From Anniella stebbinsi (taxonomy: Eukaryota; Chordata; Lepidosauria; Squamata; Anniellidae): a stretch of DNA of 64,000 nt. Positions 22,481-34,079 of this stretch are shown in pieces (position 1 is the stretch's first letter; each line of letters opens with the position of its first letter). The notes under the pieces are model-generated. The model had not been told where the DNA came from, made no database searches, and saw only the letters and a list, made by a program, of their open reading frames with translations. Made by a program: the position numbers and the translations under genes. The stretch is taken from assembly GCA_029215795.1 (NCBI GenBank), contig JARDYH010000001.1, positions 182,783,654 through 182,847,653 on the forward strand. The letters are read 5' to 3'.

Positions 22481-23120
22481 ATGAGCTTACTTTTGAATAA
22501 AAAAGAAAGAAAAAGCTATTTCTTCAAGTAACATGCAGTTAGATCCTCAGGGAGTATGGTGTCAGTGGGAGGGGCTGTTCTGCCTGTGCTGTATTAGCAA
22601 GTTTCTGCCTGAATTAGCAAGTTTGTTTGCCTGCTTTTCCATGGTGTGTGTGTTGACTGGGTTTTGGTATGGTGTGTGTGCCTTTTGCCTGTTTTTTGTT
22701 TTGTTTGTGTGTTATGCGTGTGTGTTTCTCTGAGCAACACCAGGTTGCCTTCTGTGAAATGGGTGTTTTGTGATGCTTTTGTGGGGGGGGGGATATGTAA
22801 TTTCACATTGGGGATTTGTCTGTGCTTGTTGAGTTTGCCTTCTCTGGAATGGATGCTGCAACACAAAACTGTGGCTTCAAAAGAGTAGTTTTGTGTTTTG
22901 GAGCTCAGAACCTTATTTCTTAGTCTTATTTGTTATTTATTTATTATACGTACATACTGTTCCATATCTAAAATATATTCCGGAGCAGTGAACATAGGAA
23001 TAAAACAGTAAAAAGAAAAAAGATTAAAAACAGCAAATTAAAATTGTTCCATTTTAAACAAAGTACCAATAAATGCAGTAGCTGGTTAGCTGAGGAATGC
23101 TTCTTGGACAAGAATTGTTT
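22481..23120. other. TG-rich sequence, no gene seen
   Basis: Runs of GTGTG at 22,645-22,730 and unassigned flanks. Confidence 0.4.
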
Positions 23121-23129
23121 TCAGGAGGC

Positions 23130-24350
23130 ATCAGAAGCAGCATAGTTTTGGCACCAGCCTAATCTCCAGGGTCAGGGAGTTCCAAAGAGAAGGAGCCAGC
23201 ACACTAAAGGCTCTTCTCCTGGTGGACACCTATCAGGCCAAAGGTCCATGTGGAACCACCAGGAGCAGGCCCTCCATGACCTCAATGATTGGATAGGTTG
23301 GTAAGGAAGAAGGCCCTCTCTCAGGTCCAAAGTTGTTTAGGGCTTTGTACACTAGTACCAAAACCTTAAACCTGGCCCAGTAGCCAATAGGCAGCCAGAG
23401 CAGTTCCCTCAGCAAAGGAGTTACATGCATAAACATGGCAGCTCACAACAACAGCTGCACTAACTCCAGCTTCTGGAGCAGCCTTAAGGGCAGCACCACA
23501 TAAAGCACATTATAGTAATCCAGTCATTGGTAATGCCTGTACCATCATGGCCAAGCTATCCCTGTCCAGGAGAGGCCATAGCTGGCAAGCCACCTGAAGC
23601 TGGTAAAAGGCACTCTTAGCTGCCATGGCCACTTGGGCCTTCAGCGATAACAATGGATCTAGGAGTACCCCCAAACTATGAACCTGATCTTTCAGAGGGA
23701 GTGCAATCCCATCCAGAAAGGCAATGAGCCTATCTCCTGGACTTGGGAACCACTCACCCACAGGGCTTCTTTCTTGCCAGGATTCAGCTTCAGTTTATTG
23801 GCCCTCTTCCAGCCTATTACTGAGTTTAAGCACTGGTCCAGGATTAACACAGCCTCTCCTGATTCAGATGTCATAGGGAGATAGAGCTGCGTGTCATCAT
23901 TGTACTGATAGTATTTTGATGGAAATCCCCTAATGATTGCTCTTAATGGCTTCATCTAGATGTCAAATAACATTGGGGACAAGATGGTTCCCTGTAGTAC
24001 CCCATAGCTTAATTGATAAAGGGCTGAGGAAGTCACATAATGTTACTTTTTGAAATCAATCCTGCAGGTAGGACTGGAACCACTGTAACACAGTGCCTCC
24101 AGTGCCCATCCCATGGAGTCAATTGAGTAGGATACCATGGTCAATGGCATCAAAAGCCAATTACAGATTGAGCAGAATCAATAGCGTTACACTCCCTCTC
24201 TTGATAAAGGTAATCCATCTGGGTGACCAAGGCTGATTCAGTCCCGTAACCAGGTCAAAACCCAGATTGAAATGGTTTTAGATAACCAGTGTCCTCCAAA
24301 AGTGCCTGCAGTTGTTCCATCATGACCCGCTCCAATACCTTCCTAGTTGT
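23130..24350 (-). mobile_element. L2 LINE fragment (RT to C-terminus), minus strand
   Basis: On the minus strand, in order: RT start with QSVIGF- and DAIDHGIL-like words (frameshifted), the catalytic box as YYQYNDDTQLYLP (YADD-type motif with Asn at position 2), ANKLKLNPGKKEALW, then HSLGVLLDPLLSLKAQVAM and a C-terminal LYWLPI/FKVLVLVYKALN region. These match the L2 at 28.2-31.4 kb (RKNKLKLNPDKTEVL, ALHGLGP). Frameshifts and stops make it inactive. Confidence 0.75.
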
Positions 24351-24794
24351 CTAATACCATTGTGTCCAGAGTGGGCTTCTTCAGGAGTTACTTTTATTTT
24401 AGTCTCACCAGGTTGCCTTCTGGGAACTGGTTGTTTTCTGACTGGGCATGCCCATTTCTGTGAGTGGGCAAGGGCTTCTAATGGCAGCCATTTTGTGAAA
24501 GTATCCCTTCAAAATTCCAGATGTGCCTATCAACCCAAAAGGGCAGGGGCCCCTTGGTTTGAATGCAACTCTTATATAGTCAGACCATGGAGAACTGTGC
24601 TAAATATAGAACTCTACACTAAACAACATTATCTTTTCTCTGATGTGCAAAATATATCAGTGTTTGAGAGCTTCCTCTGAAGATAGTAATTTAAAGTCCA
24701 CTCATTCATAAACAGAGCTGGAGTAATCACCATTCACAGGCCATGGACTTTTGCTTCATTAAGTGTGTGTGTAGTGTGTATATACACACCAATC
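24351..24794. other. Sequence 3' of the GDF10 remnant, no gene seen
   Basis: Unassigned. It would hold the former GDF10 3' UTR on the minus strand (just below 24,795), but I see no clear polyadenylation signal. Confidence 0.4.
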
Positions 24795-24986
24795 TTATTG
24801 GCAGGCACAACTGTTGACAGACATATTTGGATACACCTTTAACACAATATTTCAGCTCTCGTCTTGAAATAGAGTACTCAGATAATTCATTTTGTTGGGG
24901 ACATAGCAGGGCTCTGGAATGTCTGGAATGATCCCTACGTCTTTCACAATGCTCTGGATTGAGGCATGGTTCAATGGCCGGACGAC
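24795..24986 (-). pseudogene. GDF10: GDF10 (BMP3b) last exon, decayed
   Basis: Minus strand, after a good acceptor (pyrimidine tract, CTTCCAG), the frame reads [20 protein letters not shown], then [13 protein letters not shown] and LKVYPNMSVNSCACQ, ending in TAA. This aligns along its full length with the last exon of GDF10/BMP3 (NHATIQSIVRAVG, PEPCCVP, LKVYPNMSV.CACR) and is closer to GDF10. Three lesions: an in-frame TGA at 24,852-24,854, the second Cys of the invariant CC pair changed to Tyr, and the terminal Arg changed to Gln. The other GDF10 exons, which should lie at higher coordinates on this strand, were not found up to the PTPN20 exons. The position between PTPN20 and GDF2 matches the human gene order, so this is the orthologous locus, apparently a unitary pseudogene. 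Confidence 0.88.
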
Positions 24987-24989
24987 CTG

Positions 24990-26650
24990 GAAGATAGAAG
25001 GAAATAATTACATCTTCTTGGCATGGAAGCTGTTTTCACAGAATGATTGGAAGCCTGTTGGAGGAGAAAGGAGAGTGTTGTGAATAACTGAAGGCAAAGG
25101 ATCCAGGCCTTTTGCTTGTGAAGCAAATGCGTAAAGGTGAGCCTTCTTCCTGTGATCATAACAACATTGCTCTTGCTTCCTCCTCAACATTTCCCAAGTC
25201 TTGGGAAAGCTTTGGAATGTCACGGTGTGAGCTTCCAGCACCAGGCCAACAGAGAGCTTGCGCCTACCTCAGACACCATCTTATCCTTGGTATATGTTCA
25301 TTCATATATATATATATATATATATATATGAAAAGACAAAGACAAATATCAAAACTGAGAGAGGACCAGTTCTGACATTGCTTTTTAAACCAGGGGTCCA
25401 AAGAATTTGAGTCATCTTAGTAACTAGCCAAGGTTTGTGGCTACCAGTCGCTATTGAGGCACTTATCTTGCTAGAGAGAATTCTGCAGACATCTTCTACT
25501 TTACACTTTTAAAAAACACTAGGATTTAAACCTGCTGAGTTACTTGCTTAGTTACTGCTAGTTTTATTCTAGAGATCATCTCTACATTCCTTCAGCTTCC
25601 CCTGCTTGCCTCACCAACTTTTCCTTGATCCTGTAGATTCAATCTCTGAGGATTATCTTGCTCCTTGAGGGCTTCTCTACACCAGGGTTTTATCCCATAG
25701 CTTTACTGGAGATTCTGTGTCCAATTTCTTTGCAGGATTAAGATCAGCTCCTTTAGAAGTGTGGAGATGTGCTCTTTTCAGTGTGTGTGTGTGTGTGTGT
25801 GTATGTGTGTGTGTTTCTCTGCAAGTACTATATGTTTCATTATACAGCCACTAGATGGCAATGTGGTATAGCACAATTACAGAAGTTCATGCAGCCATCT
25901 GAGTACATCATTGCACTCCTAGAGAAAATGCCCCAATCTTAAAAAAAACTGGCATAAAGGTTATAAAGCAAATGAGAGGTTCTGGAGGTTGACAACATCA
26001 TGTAAAGGACCTGCAATCTTCAGTAAGTAACCATGATAAAAGCCTCATGTAGAGATGCCCTAAGTTCTCCTTCATTTGCTGATGTAAATTGTGGTATTGA
26101 CTATTTCAGTCCTGCTAGTATGGCAGCTGCCTTGGTCTGCTGTCAAAACCTTGCCCTTGAACTTCATTATCAGCTTGAATGGGAAACCCCATTGGTAAGG
26201 GAGGCCCACTCTTGTGAGGAGTTTGAATAACTTTCTTCAGCAAAATATCTCAGGGCAGAAGTCCTTGAAATGCCTAAACAGCCACATCTTCATATTTAGG
26301 TTCTCTGATCTTGTAGATATCTAAAGAAACCTCTTTTAGATGGACTCTGTCAAAATAGGCAATAAGAACTCACATCGATCCTCCAGTTTGCACTCTTTGT
26401 ACCAGCACCCTGTGTACTCAGTTCAACTACTCTGGTTGCACTTCAAAGCCACTGTAAAAGCTGCTGAGCCACTGAGATGAAAACTCATTGGGATCTTTCC
26501 CCTGCCTCTACTAATTATGTCAAGCCACAGATTTGAACATTACAGAATCAAGTTCTATTTTCCTGGTCTTCCAGCTTCAGTTTTCATTCCTGTGTGGCTT
26601 TTGTTAGCTTGGCTAACTTTGTTTCTTATTCTAAGGCAATGTCAAGAGCT
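24990..26650. other. Former GDF10 intron and flank, no exon found
   Basis: Contains an (AT)n run (25,302-25,329) and a (GT)n run (25,780-25,813). I searched by eye on the minus strand for GDF10 exon 2 landmarks (DIGWNEWIISP-like, AYYC.GAC-like) and saw none. Confidence 0.4.
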
Positions 26651-26654
26651 TTCC

Positions 26655-27612
26655 CATTCCCTCTGGCATTCACACATGCTGGCAAACTGACACAAGTCAC
26701 TCACATCAGTGAGACTTCTTGTTAGTGAGGAAATCCCACAATAACAGGCTTAACAGTTACACACTCCAAAAAACACTTAAAGGTGAATGATGGTCAGAAA
26801 GCTTTAGGCTCCACTTTTGATACAATCCTTCAGGCAATCACACGGGGGAGGGGGAAATTCTTGAAAGGCTGAGCAAACCATCCCAAGGGAGCTTCTCCAG
26901 ATGCTGCATACGCTGACAGCTCAGGGGACATGGCCCATGTCCACAAGATTACGGGAAGGGCAAAATCTCAGGCACAGGAGTCCCAGGCTTTCAGTTTAGC
27001 ACTGGCAACTCCTTGCCACCTGCGTCTGGCAGAGAAAGATCCTGCACCATCAAACCCAGCCTGCTGTATGCTGAACTGAGCAGGTGAGCATGATCACAGG
27101 GAAGATATCACACGGGGGGGGGGGGGGATTCTTGAAAAGCTGAGCAAATCATCCCAAGGGAGTTTCTCCAGGTACTGCATATGCTGGTAACTCAGGGGAC
27201 ATGGCCAAGGCCTAAACAAGTTCATGGGGTGGGTATCAATTTCCCTTTCACATACTTTAGCTCCGGGGAGCTCTTTGCCACCTGAGCCTGGTAGGGAAGG
27301 AATTGAACAGTCCCACCCAGCCTGCCGTATGCTGAGCTGACCAGGTGAGCATGATCACAGGGAAGATATCACACGGGGGGGGGGGGATTCTTGAAAAGCT
27401 GAGCAAATCATCCCAAGGGAGCTTCTCCAGATACTGCATATGCTGGTAACTCAGGGGACATGGCCAAGGCCTAAACAAGTTCATGGGGTGGGTATCAATT
27501 TCCCTTTCACATACTTTAGCTCCGGGGGAGCTCTTTGCCACCTGAGTCTGGTAGGGAAGGAATCGAACAGTCCCACCCAGCCTGCTGTATGCTGAGCTGA
27601 CCAGGGAAGGTT
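26655..27612 (+). repeat. Dispersed repeat with a ~260-bp unit in about three tandem copies
   Basis: Each unit runs from a CACGGGGGG run through TTCTTGAAAAGCTGAGCAAA, a CTTCTCCAGATACTGCATAT block and CCACCTGAGTCTGGTAGGGA to GCTGAGCTGACCAGG. Units start near 26,841, 27,112 and 27,373. The second and third are nearly identical, the first more diverged. A single-unit relative with the same upstream segment is at 60,735-61,190. Class unknown. Confidence 0.75.
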
Positions 27613-27627
27613 CATTGTCAGGCACAG

Positions 27628-28190
27628 GAGTCATACAATCATAGAATCATAGAATAGTAGAGTTGGAAGGACCCTATAAGGCCATCGAGTCCAATCCCCT
27701 GCTCAATGCAGGAATCTACCTTAAAGCATCCCTGACAGGTGGCTGTCCAGCTGCCTCTTGAAGGCCTCTAGTGTGGGAGAGCCCACTACCTCCCTATGTA
27801 ATTGGTTCCACTGTTGTATTGCTCTAACAGTCAGGATGTTTTTCCTGATGTCCAGCCAGAATCTGGCTTCCTGTAACTTGAGCCCATTATTCCGTGTCCT
27901 GCATTCTGGGTTGATCGAGAAGAGATACTGGTCCTCCTCCGTGTGACAACCTTTCAAGTATTTGAAGAGTGCTATCATGTCTCCCCTCAATCTTCTCTTC
28001 TCCAGGCTAAATATGCCCAGTTCTTTCAGTCTCTCCTCATAGGGCTTTGTTTCCAGATCCCTAATCATCTTTGTTGCTCTCCTCTAAACATGTTCCAGAT
28101 TGTCTGCATCCTTCTTGAAGTGTGGTGCCCAGAACTGGACTCAATACTCAAGATGGGGCCTAACCAGTGCTGAATGGAGGGGAACAAGTA
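27628..28190 (-). mobile_element. CR1 LINE 3' end
   Basis: The plus strand begins ATAGAATCATAGAATAGTAG, the inverted CR1 3' tail (CR1 ends in ATTCTATGATTCTATGA-type repeats). On the minus strand the C-terminal coding part reads [15 protein letters not shown] words, [12 protein letters not shown] and RKNILTVRAIQQWNQLHREV. It matches the fragment at 52,074-52,551. 5'-truncated. Confidence 0.88.
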
Positions 28191-28239
28191 CCTTGCACGA
28201 TTTGGAAGTGGAGAGGAAAGGAAAGAGGCAAGCAGGACA

Positions 28240-31200
28240 TTGTAGCCTTCTCCTCCTCCACTCTCCTCCTGAGAAGCCCAGGCTGAACAGAGGTTGGAGT
28301 GACAACACCGGAGCCAGCTGAACGGTGGCTTGAATGTAGGGCAGAGGGAGATATAGCGTTGGCAAGGCAAAGTGCTGTTACAGGGGAAGGAGAGATGGTT
28401 GTTTAACACCCATCTTACCTTCCGGTCGCCCTGCCACCCCAGGGAACTTGGGGAACAAAACAGGCCACCCACAGAACCTCTCCTTGCTCTTATGTAATGC
28501 CAGGTCAGTTAAAAATAAAACAAACATCATCCATGATCTTCTAGATGAGAAGGCCAACCTGGCATATTTCACAGAGACCTGGCTGGGAGATGACAGTGGC
28601 CCGACATGGGCCCAGGCCCTCCCAGCTGGGTACTGTGTCAGTGAGCAGGTGAGGAAAAGTGTGGGGGGGGGGATGGAGTAGCTGTAGCCTACAAAGATAA
28701 TCTTAACTTGACCAGACTTCCTGTCCGTGAATTGAATCACATTGAGTATGTGTACATGAGTCTGAAGACCAGGGATAGACTAGGGATTCTGTTAGTGTAC
28801 CGGCCACCCCACTGCCTATCAGAATCCCTGACCAAGCTCATGGAACTGGTCTCGGAGCTGGTGTTGGATTCACGCAGGGTTTTGGTCCTGGGTGACTTCA
28901 ACATCCCATTCGGAACCATTTTGTCAGGTGCAGCTCGGGAGTTCATGGCATCCATGACAAACATGGGCCTATCCCAATTGGTCTCTGGACCTACACATTC
29001 AGCAGGTCACACCCTTGATGTGGTTTTCAGTTACGAACAGATAGATCTGTGGGCGGTGGTGATAAATAGCTCCGTGTTGTCATGGACAGATCATTTTCTG
29101 GTCAGGGTTAGTATCATGCCTACAGCCCGCCCCTGCAGGGGTGGCGGACCAATTAAGATGGTCCGCACTCGAAGGCTGATGGATCCTCTTGGATTCCAGA
29201 AAGCATTAGAGGGTGCTATGGCTGGTATCGTCAACGATCCTGTAGAAGCCCTGGTTAACCAATGTAATCAAGATCCAACTAGGGCTATTGACGTGATAGT
29301 CCCCTAAAGTCCTTCCGACCCGCTTCAAATTGGGCACCTTAGTATACTGAAGATCTCAGGGAGTTGAAGCAGGAAGGATGATGACTGGAGCACCGATGGC
29401 GGAAAACTCGACTTGTATCCGACAAGACACGACATAGAGAACATCTCCGTTCCTATGGAGTGGCAATACGGGCAGCGAAGAAAGCTTTCTTCTCTGCCCG
29501 CATTGTGTCTGCAAACTCGCGTCCAGCAGAACTGTTCAGGGTGGTGAGGGGTCTAGCACAGATATCTTCCCCCCTGAACCCGATTTTAGAGTCTTCGATA
29601 GTTTGCTGTGATGCCTTTAAGAATAATTTCGCAGATAAAATATCTCGGATAAGAGCCAACTTAGATGCTGTCATTATAGCAGAAGCTGACAATGGAGTGT
29701 CCAGCAACTCCGCGAGTAGGATTACACTGGATCAGTTTCAGTTGGTGAGTACCGAGGACATGGACAAGCTGCTTGGACGAGTGAGGAAGATGACTTGCCC
29801 TCTCGATCCCTGTCCTTCTAGGCTGGTCGTCCAGGGAGGAGATGCAGTTCGATCACATCTACAACATATTATTAATGCATCTCTCAGGGAGGGGAGTTTT
29901 CCAACATGTTTAAAAGAAGTGGTAGTATGGCCGTTTCTAAAAAATCCCTCCATGGATCCTCTGGACCTTAATAACTATAGGCCGGTATCAAATCATCTGT
30001 TTTTGGGCAAGGTGATCGAGAGGGCGGTTGCCTTAGAACTCCAAGCAGTTTTGGATGATACAGATTTTCTAGACCCATTTTAAACCAACTTCAGGGCAGG
30101 ATACGGAGTTGAGACCGCTATGGTCGCCTTAGTGGATGATCTATGCCTGAGTATTGACAGGGAGAGTGTGTCCCTGTTGGTACTCCTGGACCTCTCAGTG
30201 GCTTTTGACACCATCGACCATGGTATTCTTCTGGAATGCCTGAGGGGATGGGGAATTGGCGGCACTGTACTTCAGTGGTTCCAGTCCTATCTCTCAGGTA
30301 GATTCCAGATGGTGATGCTTGGGGATAGTTGCTCTTCAAAGAAGGAGCTGCTATGTGGCGTACCACAAGGTGCCATCTTTTCTCCAATGCTGTTTAACAT
30401 TTATATGAAACCACTGGGAGAGATCATCCAGAGGCATGGGGCAGGGTGCTATCAGTATGCTGATGACACCCAAATATTTTTCTCTATGCTTTTGACAACG
30501 TCAGCTAAGGGTAGTGTGTCTCCTCTGAATGAATGCTTGGAGGCGGTAATGAGCAGGATGAGGAAAAACAAACTGAAGCTGAATCCAGACAAGACGGAGG
30601 TGCTCGCTGTCAAAGGCCCCAACCTGGGTTTGGAGGTGTGTCAACCAGTTCTGGATGGGGTTACACCCCTCCCCCCTGAAAGACTGTTTTCGCAGCTTGG
30701 GGGTACTCCTGGATCCATTGCTCCAAATGACAGCCCAGATAGATGCGTCGGCCAGGAGTGATACGCTAGCTGCGCCCCTTCCTAGAGTTGGAAGACCTAA
30801 AGATGGTAGTGCACGCACTGGTAACTTCGAGGCTTGACTTCTGCAATGTGCTGTACATAGGGCTACCTCTGTGCCTAGTCCGGAAACTTCAAATAGTTCA
30901 AAATATGGCAGCCAGGTTGGTCACTGGTACACCTAGGGGTGACCACATTACACCAGTCTTAAAATCACTCCACTGGCTGCCAATTAGCTTCCAGGCGTAG
31001 TATAAAGTGTTGGTTATTGCCTTTAAAGCCCTACATGGTTTGGGTCCAGGTTACCTGCGGGATCGCCTTCTCCCATATAATCCACCCCACACACTCAGAT
31101 CCTCTGGGAAGAATTTACTCCAATCAGCCAGAACTAGGCTGATGAGTGTTACTCAGAGGACCTTCTCTTCTGCTGCTCCCAGACTGTGAAATGGCCTGCT

Positions 31201-31448
31201 GGAGAAGATTCGACAAATTAGCAGTCTTCTTGAATTTAAGAGAGCCGTGAAGACTGATCTGTTCCGGCAGGCCTATCAAGTTGAATTTTAAGATGTTTTT
31301 AATAATGTATTAGTTTTATTTGTTTTAATGTGTTATCTTTTTTATGGTCTTTGTATTTATATTTATTGTTGTTCCCCACCTCGATCCAGAGGGAGAGGCG
31401 GGTTAGAAATAAATAAATAAATTTATTATTATTATTATTATTATTATT
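28240..31448 (+). mobile_element. Long L2 LINE, endonuclease to 3' tail, degenerate
   Basis: Domain order in several frames: apurinic endonuclease start (LSLLLCNARSVKNKTNIIHD, 28,470), YFTETWLG, VLVLGDFNIPFG, a late endonuclease block (HTLDVVFSYEQID, WTDHFLV, 29,010-29,110), then the RT: PVSNHLFLGKVIERAVALEL, DLSVAFDTIDHGILLECLRG, LLCGVPQGAIFSPMLFNIYM, the catalytic YQYADDTQIFF (30,450), NKLKLNPDKTEVLAVKG, and the C-terminal VTSRLDFCNVLYIGLP and AFKALHGLGPGYL. The tail is AATAAATAAATAAATT(ATT)n, usual for L2. Several stops and frameshifts (for example around 29,305, 30,085 and 30,765) make it non-functional, but the catalytic aspartates survive. Length of about 3.2 kb is close to a full ORF2. 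Confidence 0.88.
31421..31448. repeat. (ATT)n tail microsatellite
   Basis: Trinucleotide run forming the 3' tail of the L2 element. Confidence 0.9.
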
Positions 31449-32270
31449 GCAACCCAAAATAGCATTTGCTTTTTTTGCAGCCACATCACACTGTTGACTT
31501 ATATTCAGCTTGTGATCTACAACAATTCCATGATCCTTCTCGCTTGTCGTATTGATTAGCTAAGTATCTCCCATCTTGTAACTGTGCATTTGGTTTCCTT
31601 TTCCTAGGTGTAGAATTTGGCATTTATCCCTATTAAATTTAATGCTGTTGTTTTCAGCCCAGCGCTCCAGTCTATCAAGATCACTTTGGAGTTTGTTTCT
31701 GTCTTCTAGGGTATTAGCCATCCCACCCAATTTTGTGTCATCTGTAAATTTGATAAGCATTCCCTGAACCTCCTCGTCCAAAGCATTAATAAAAATGTTG
31801 AAGAGCACTGGGCCCAGGACGGAGCCCTGTGGTACCCCTGCTCATTACCTCCCCCCCAGTGTGAGAAGGTACCATTGATAAGCACTCTTTGAGTCCGATT
31901 CTGTAGCCAACTGTGGGTCAACCTAATAGTTGTTCCATCTAGCCCGCTTTTAGCTAGCTCGTAAATCAGAATATCATGGGGCACTTTGTCAAAAGCTTTG
32001 CTGAAGTCAAGATATACTATGTCCACAGCATTCCCACAGTCCACAAGAGAGGTTATCCAATCAAAAAATGAGATCTGATTAGTCTGACAGGATTTGTTCT
32101 TGACAAATCCATGCTTGCTTCTAGTAATCACTGCCTTGTTTTCAAGGTGTGTACAGACTGACTTCTTTATAATCTGCTCCAAAATCCTCTCAGGGATGGA
32201 TGTCAGACTGACTGGTCTGTAGTTCCCAGGTTCCTCCTTTTTGCCCTTTTTGAAGATTCTATTGGAGAAA
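31449..32270 (-). mobile_element. CR1 LINE fragment (RT), minus strand
   Basis: On the minus strand: GNYRPVSL-type start, then EQIIKKSVCTHLENKAVITR, HGFVKNKSCQTN, NAVDIVYLDFSKAFDKVPHD, SWLQNRTQRVLINGT, PSWAQCSSTFL in a shifted frame, MLIKFTDDTKLGGM (catalytic box as TDDT) and WAENNSIKFNRDKCQILHLG. The RT order is correct with one clear frameshift near 31,800. Closely related to the copy at 35.86-36.33 kb. Confidence 0.85.
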
Positions 32271-33330
32271 GCAGATAGCTAAGAATGTTATAAAGAGTTG
32301 AATGAGACTGGAGAAGAGGAGGGCAGAGAAAGTTTTGTGTGTGAAGTAGAAAGTTTGAAAGCCAGATCTGCAAAGCAGGCGACTTAGGGAGAGGAATAAG
32401 GTGAAGAGATTTAGTACATTTGAGAGGTGAAAGAGGAAAGTCAGAGAATGCTTGTGTAAACAATTGTAAGTATGTATGTTAAAGAGAAAAGTACCCATAC
32501 ATGTGTGTGTGTGTAGAAAATGTTCTATTGATCCTGTTCTAGATCAGTGTGCTTTTGTCTGTGTACTCTGAGCATATGCAGAGTATAATTTGCCAGAGTG
32601 TGATTTGTAAAGTGAGTTCTCATAGCTGAAATGAGAGTCAGTGTTTTTGTTACTAACAGATGTTTTTACACTGTGTACTTTCATAACTGATAAAAGTACC
32701 GTTGTTCCTACTGAACTGTGAAACTTGTCCTGCTGCCAAGAGAATTCCCCCTTCTTTTTCATCCTTCCAATGAAAATATGCAGAATGTATTCCTGAACTC
32801 AGTGAGATTTTGTATTCCTAGTCCATGCTTCTTAATTCTCTGATTGTTCCCGATCCTACCACCATCCTCCCTCAGTATTGTTTAATGCCACTTAGTTTTC
32901 TGTTATTGAGCTCTCTACTGCCTTTTTCAGCATTAGATTGACAATGCCTTTAACCTTTGCATTTAATAGTGTTCAGCCAATTACTGAACCACCATCTCAA
33001 CAGCATTTCTCTTCCAGGTAGAGAATTCTGACCCAATGTATTGCTAATATATTGATCTCCTCATCTATCTCTAAAGTATGTGAATTCAACACCATTCACT
33101 GTTATTAAATCTCTTCTGTCTCTCCGACAACTCAGAAGCAACTCTCACTCAAGACCGTGTTCAGTCTGTCTTAAATCTTCCCTGCTCTACCACCAAGAAA
33201 CAGCTGAGCAGTTTTCTTAGTGCTGCTAATTATTGCCACCAGTGGATTTCCCAATAATCTGCAGTTGTGAATCCTCTGACTCAGCTAACTCACGATGCTT
33301 CCCCTGACCTCCTCCCTTGGAATGCTGAAA
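32271..33330. other. Unassigned sequence, no gene seen
   Basis: AT-rich, with a short TG run near 32,504-32,514. No exon or element recognised. Confidence 0.4.
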
Positions 33331-33332
33331 CT

Positions 33333-33688
33333 GAGGCCCCCTCCACAAGGATGCGCTTTTGCGCCCGGTTCCGGGATTATGCGCATTATCGCGGAGGCGC
33401 ATTTACGCCTAATCCCTCTGCACGGGAGGCGGCGAGAGGCGGCGAAGCGCATTAATTCATGTCCAAAAAGCGCTTTGGAAGACATTAACGCGCATAATCG
33501 CTTGTTCACACCGCGATAATGCGCTTTAACGGCCGGAGAAAAATAAAAGTCGCTATTTAACGCACATTCGAAAATGCGCATTATCGGGGAAATAACGCGC
33601 CTGTACGCCCGTTTTGCGCTCCGCTGGTGTGGAGGTAAAATTTATAATGAGCCTCTAAGGCTCATTAAACGTCTCGTGTGGAGGAGGC
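33333..33688 (-). mobile_element. CpG-rich MITE, copy 2 (inverted), 8-bp flanking duplication
   Basis: Reverse-complement copy of the element at 15,589-15,943, intact end to end. CTGAAACT occurs directly on both sides (33,325-33,332 and 33,689-33,696), which would be an 8-bp target duplication and point to a hAT-type transposase. The GCGCATTA/TAATGCGC motifs are well preserved. Confidence 0.8.
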
Positions 33689-34079
33689 CTGAAACTCCCT
33701 TTTCCGCTCTCAGGCGAGCTCTTCCTACTGTTCCAGCTCTGAGACTCCCTGACTACGCTAAACCTTTCACGCTTTACTGCCACGAATCTCAAACCTGTGC
33801 TTCTGGAGTGCTAACCCAACCTTTTGGGGAGAAACCCACCCTATTGCTTATTACTGTTCCTTTGTCATAGAATCCCATTCCCTCTCTCATGACTTCATTG
33901 ATGTTGTTGAATCTGCTCTCTCACCCCGCCCTGATCTGTCTGATGTCTCTCTAGACAACCCTGTTTGCATTTCCTATGGTTCTTCCTTGGTCCTTCCAGT
34001 GGCACTCATTACTGGATATGCCGTCTGTTCCCCACACTCTGTCATAGAAGCTCACTGGCTCCCTCTATTGGCATAATGG

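Noticed and set aside
24852..24854. TGA in GDF10 read as a selenocysteine codon
   Set aside because: The position corresponds to an ordinary variable residue in GDF10/BMP3, the family has no selenoproteins, and a key Cys is also lost.
26655..27612. CRISPR-like array
   Set aside because: The units are about 260 bp without short regular spacers, and this is a vertebrate genome. It is a tandemised dispersed repeat.
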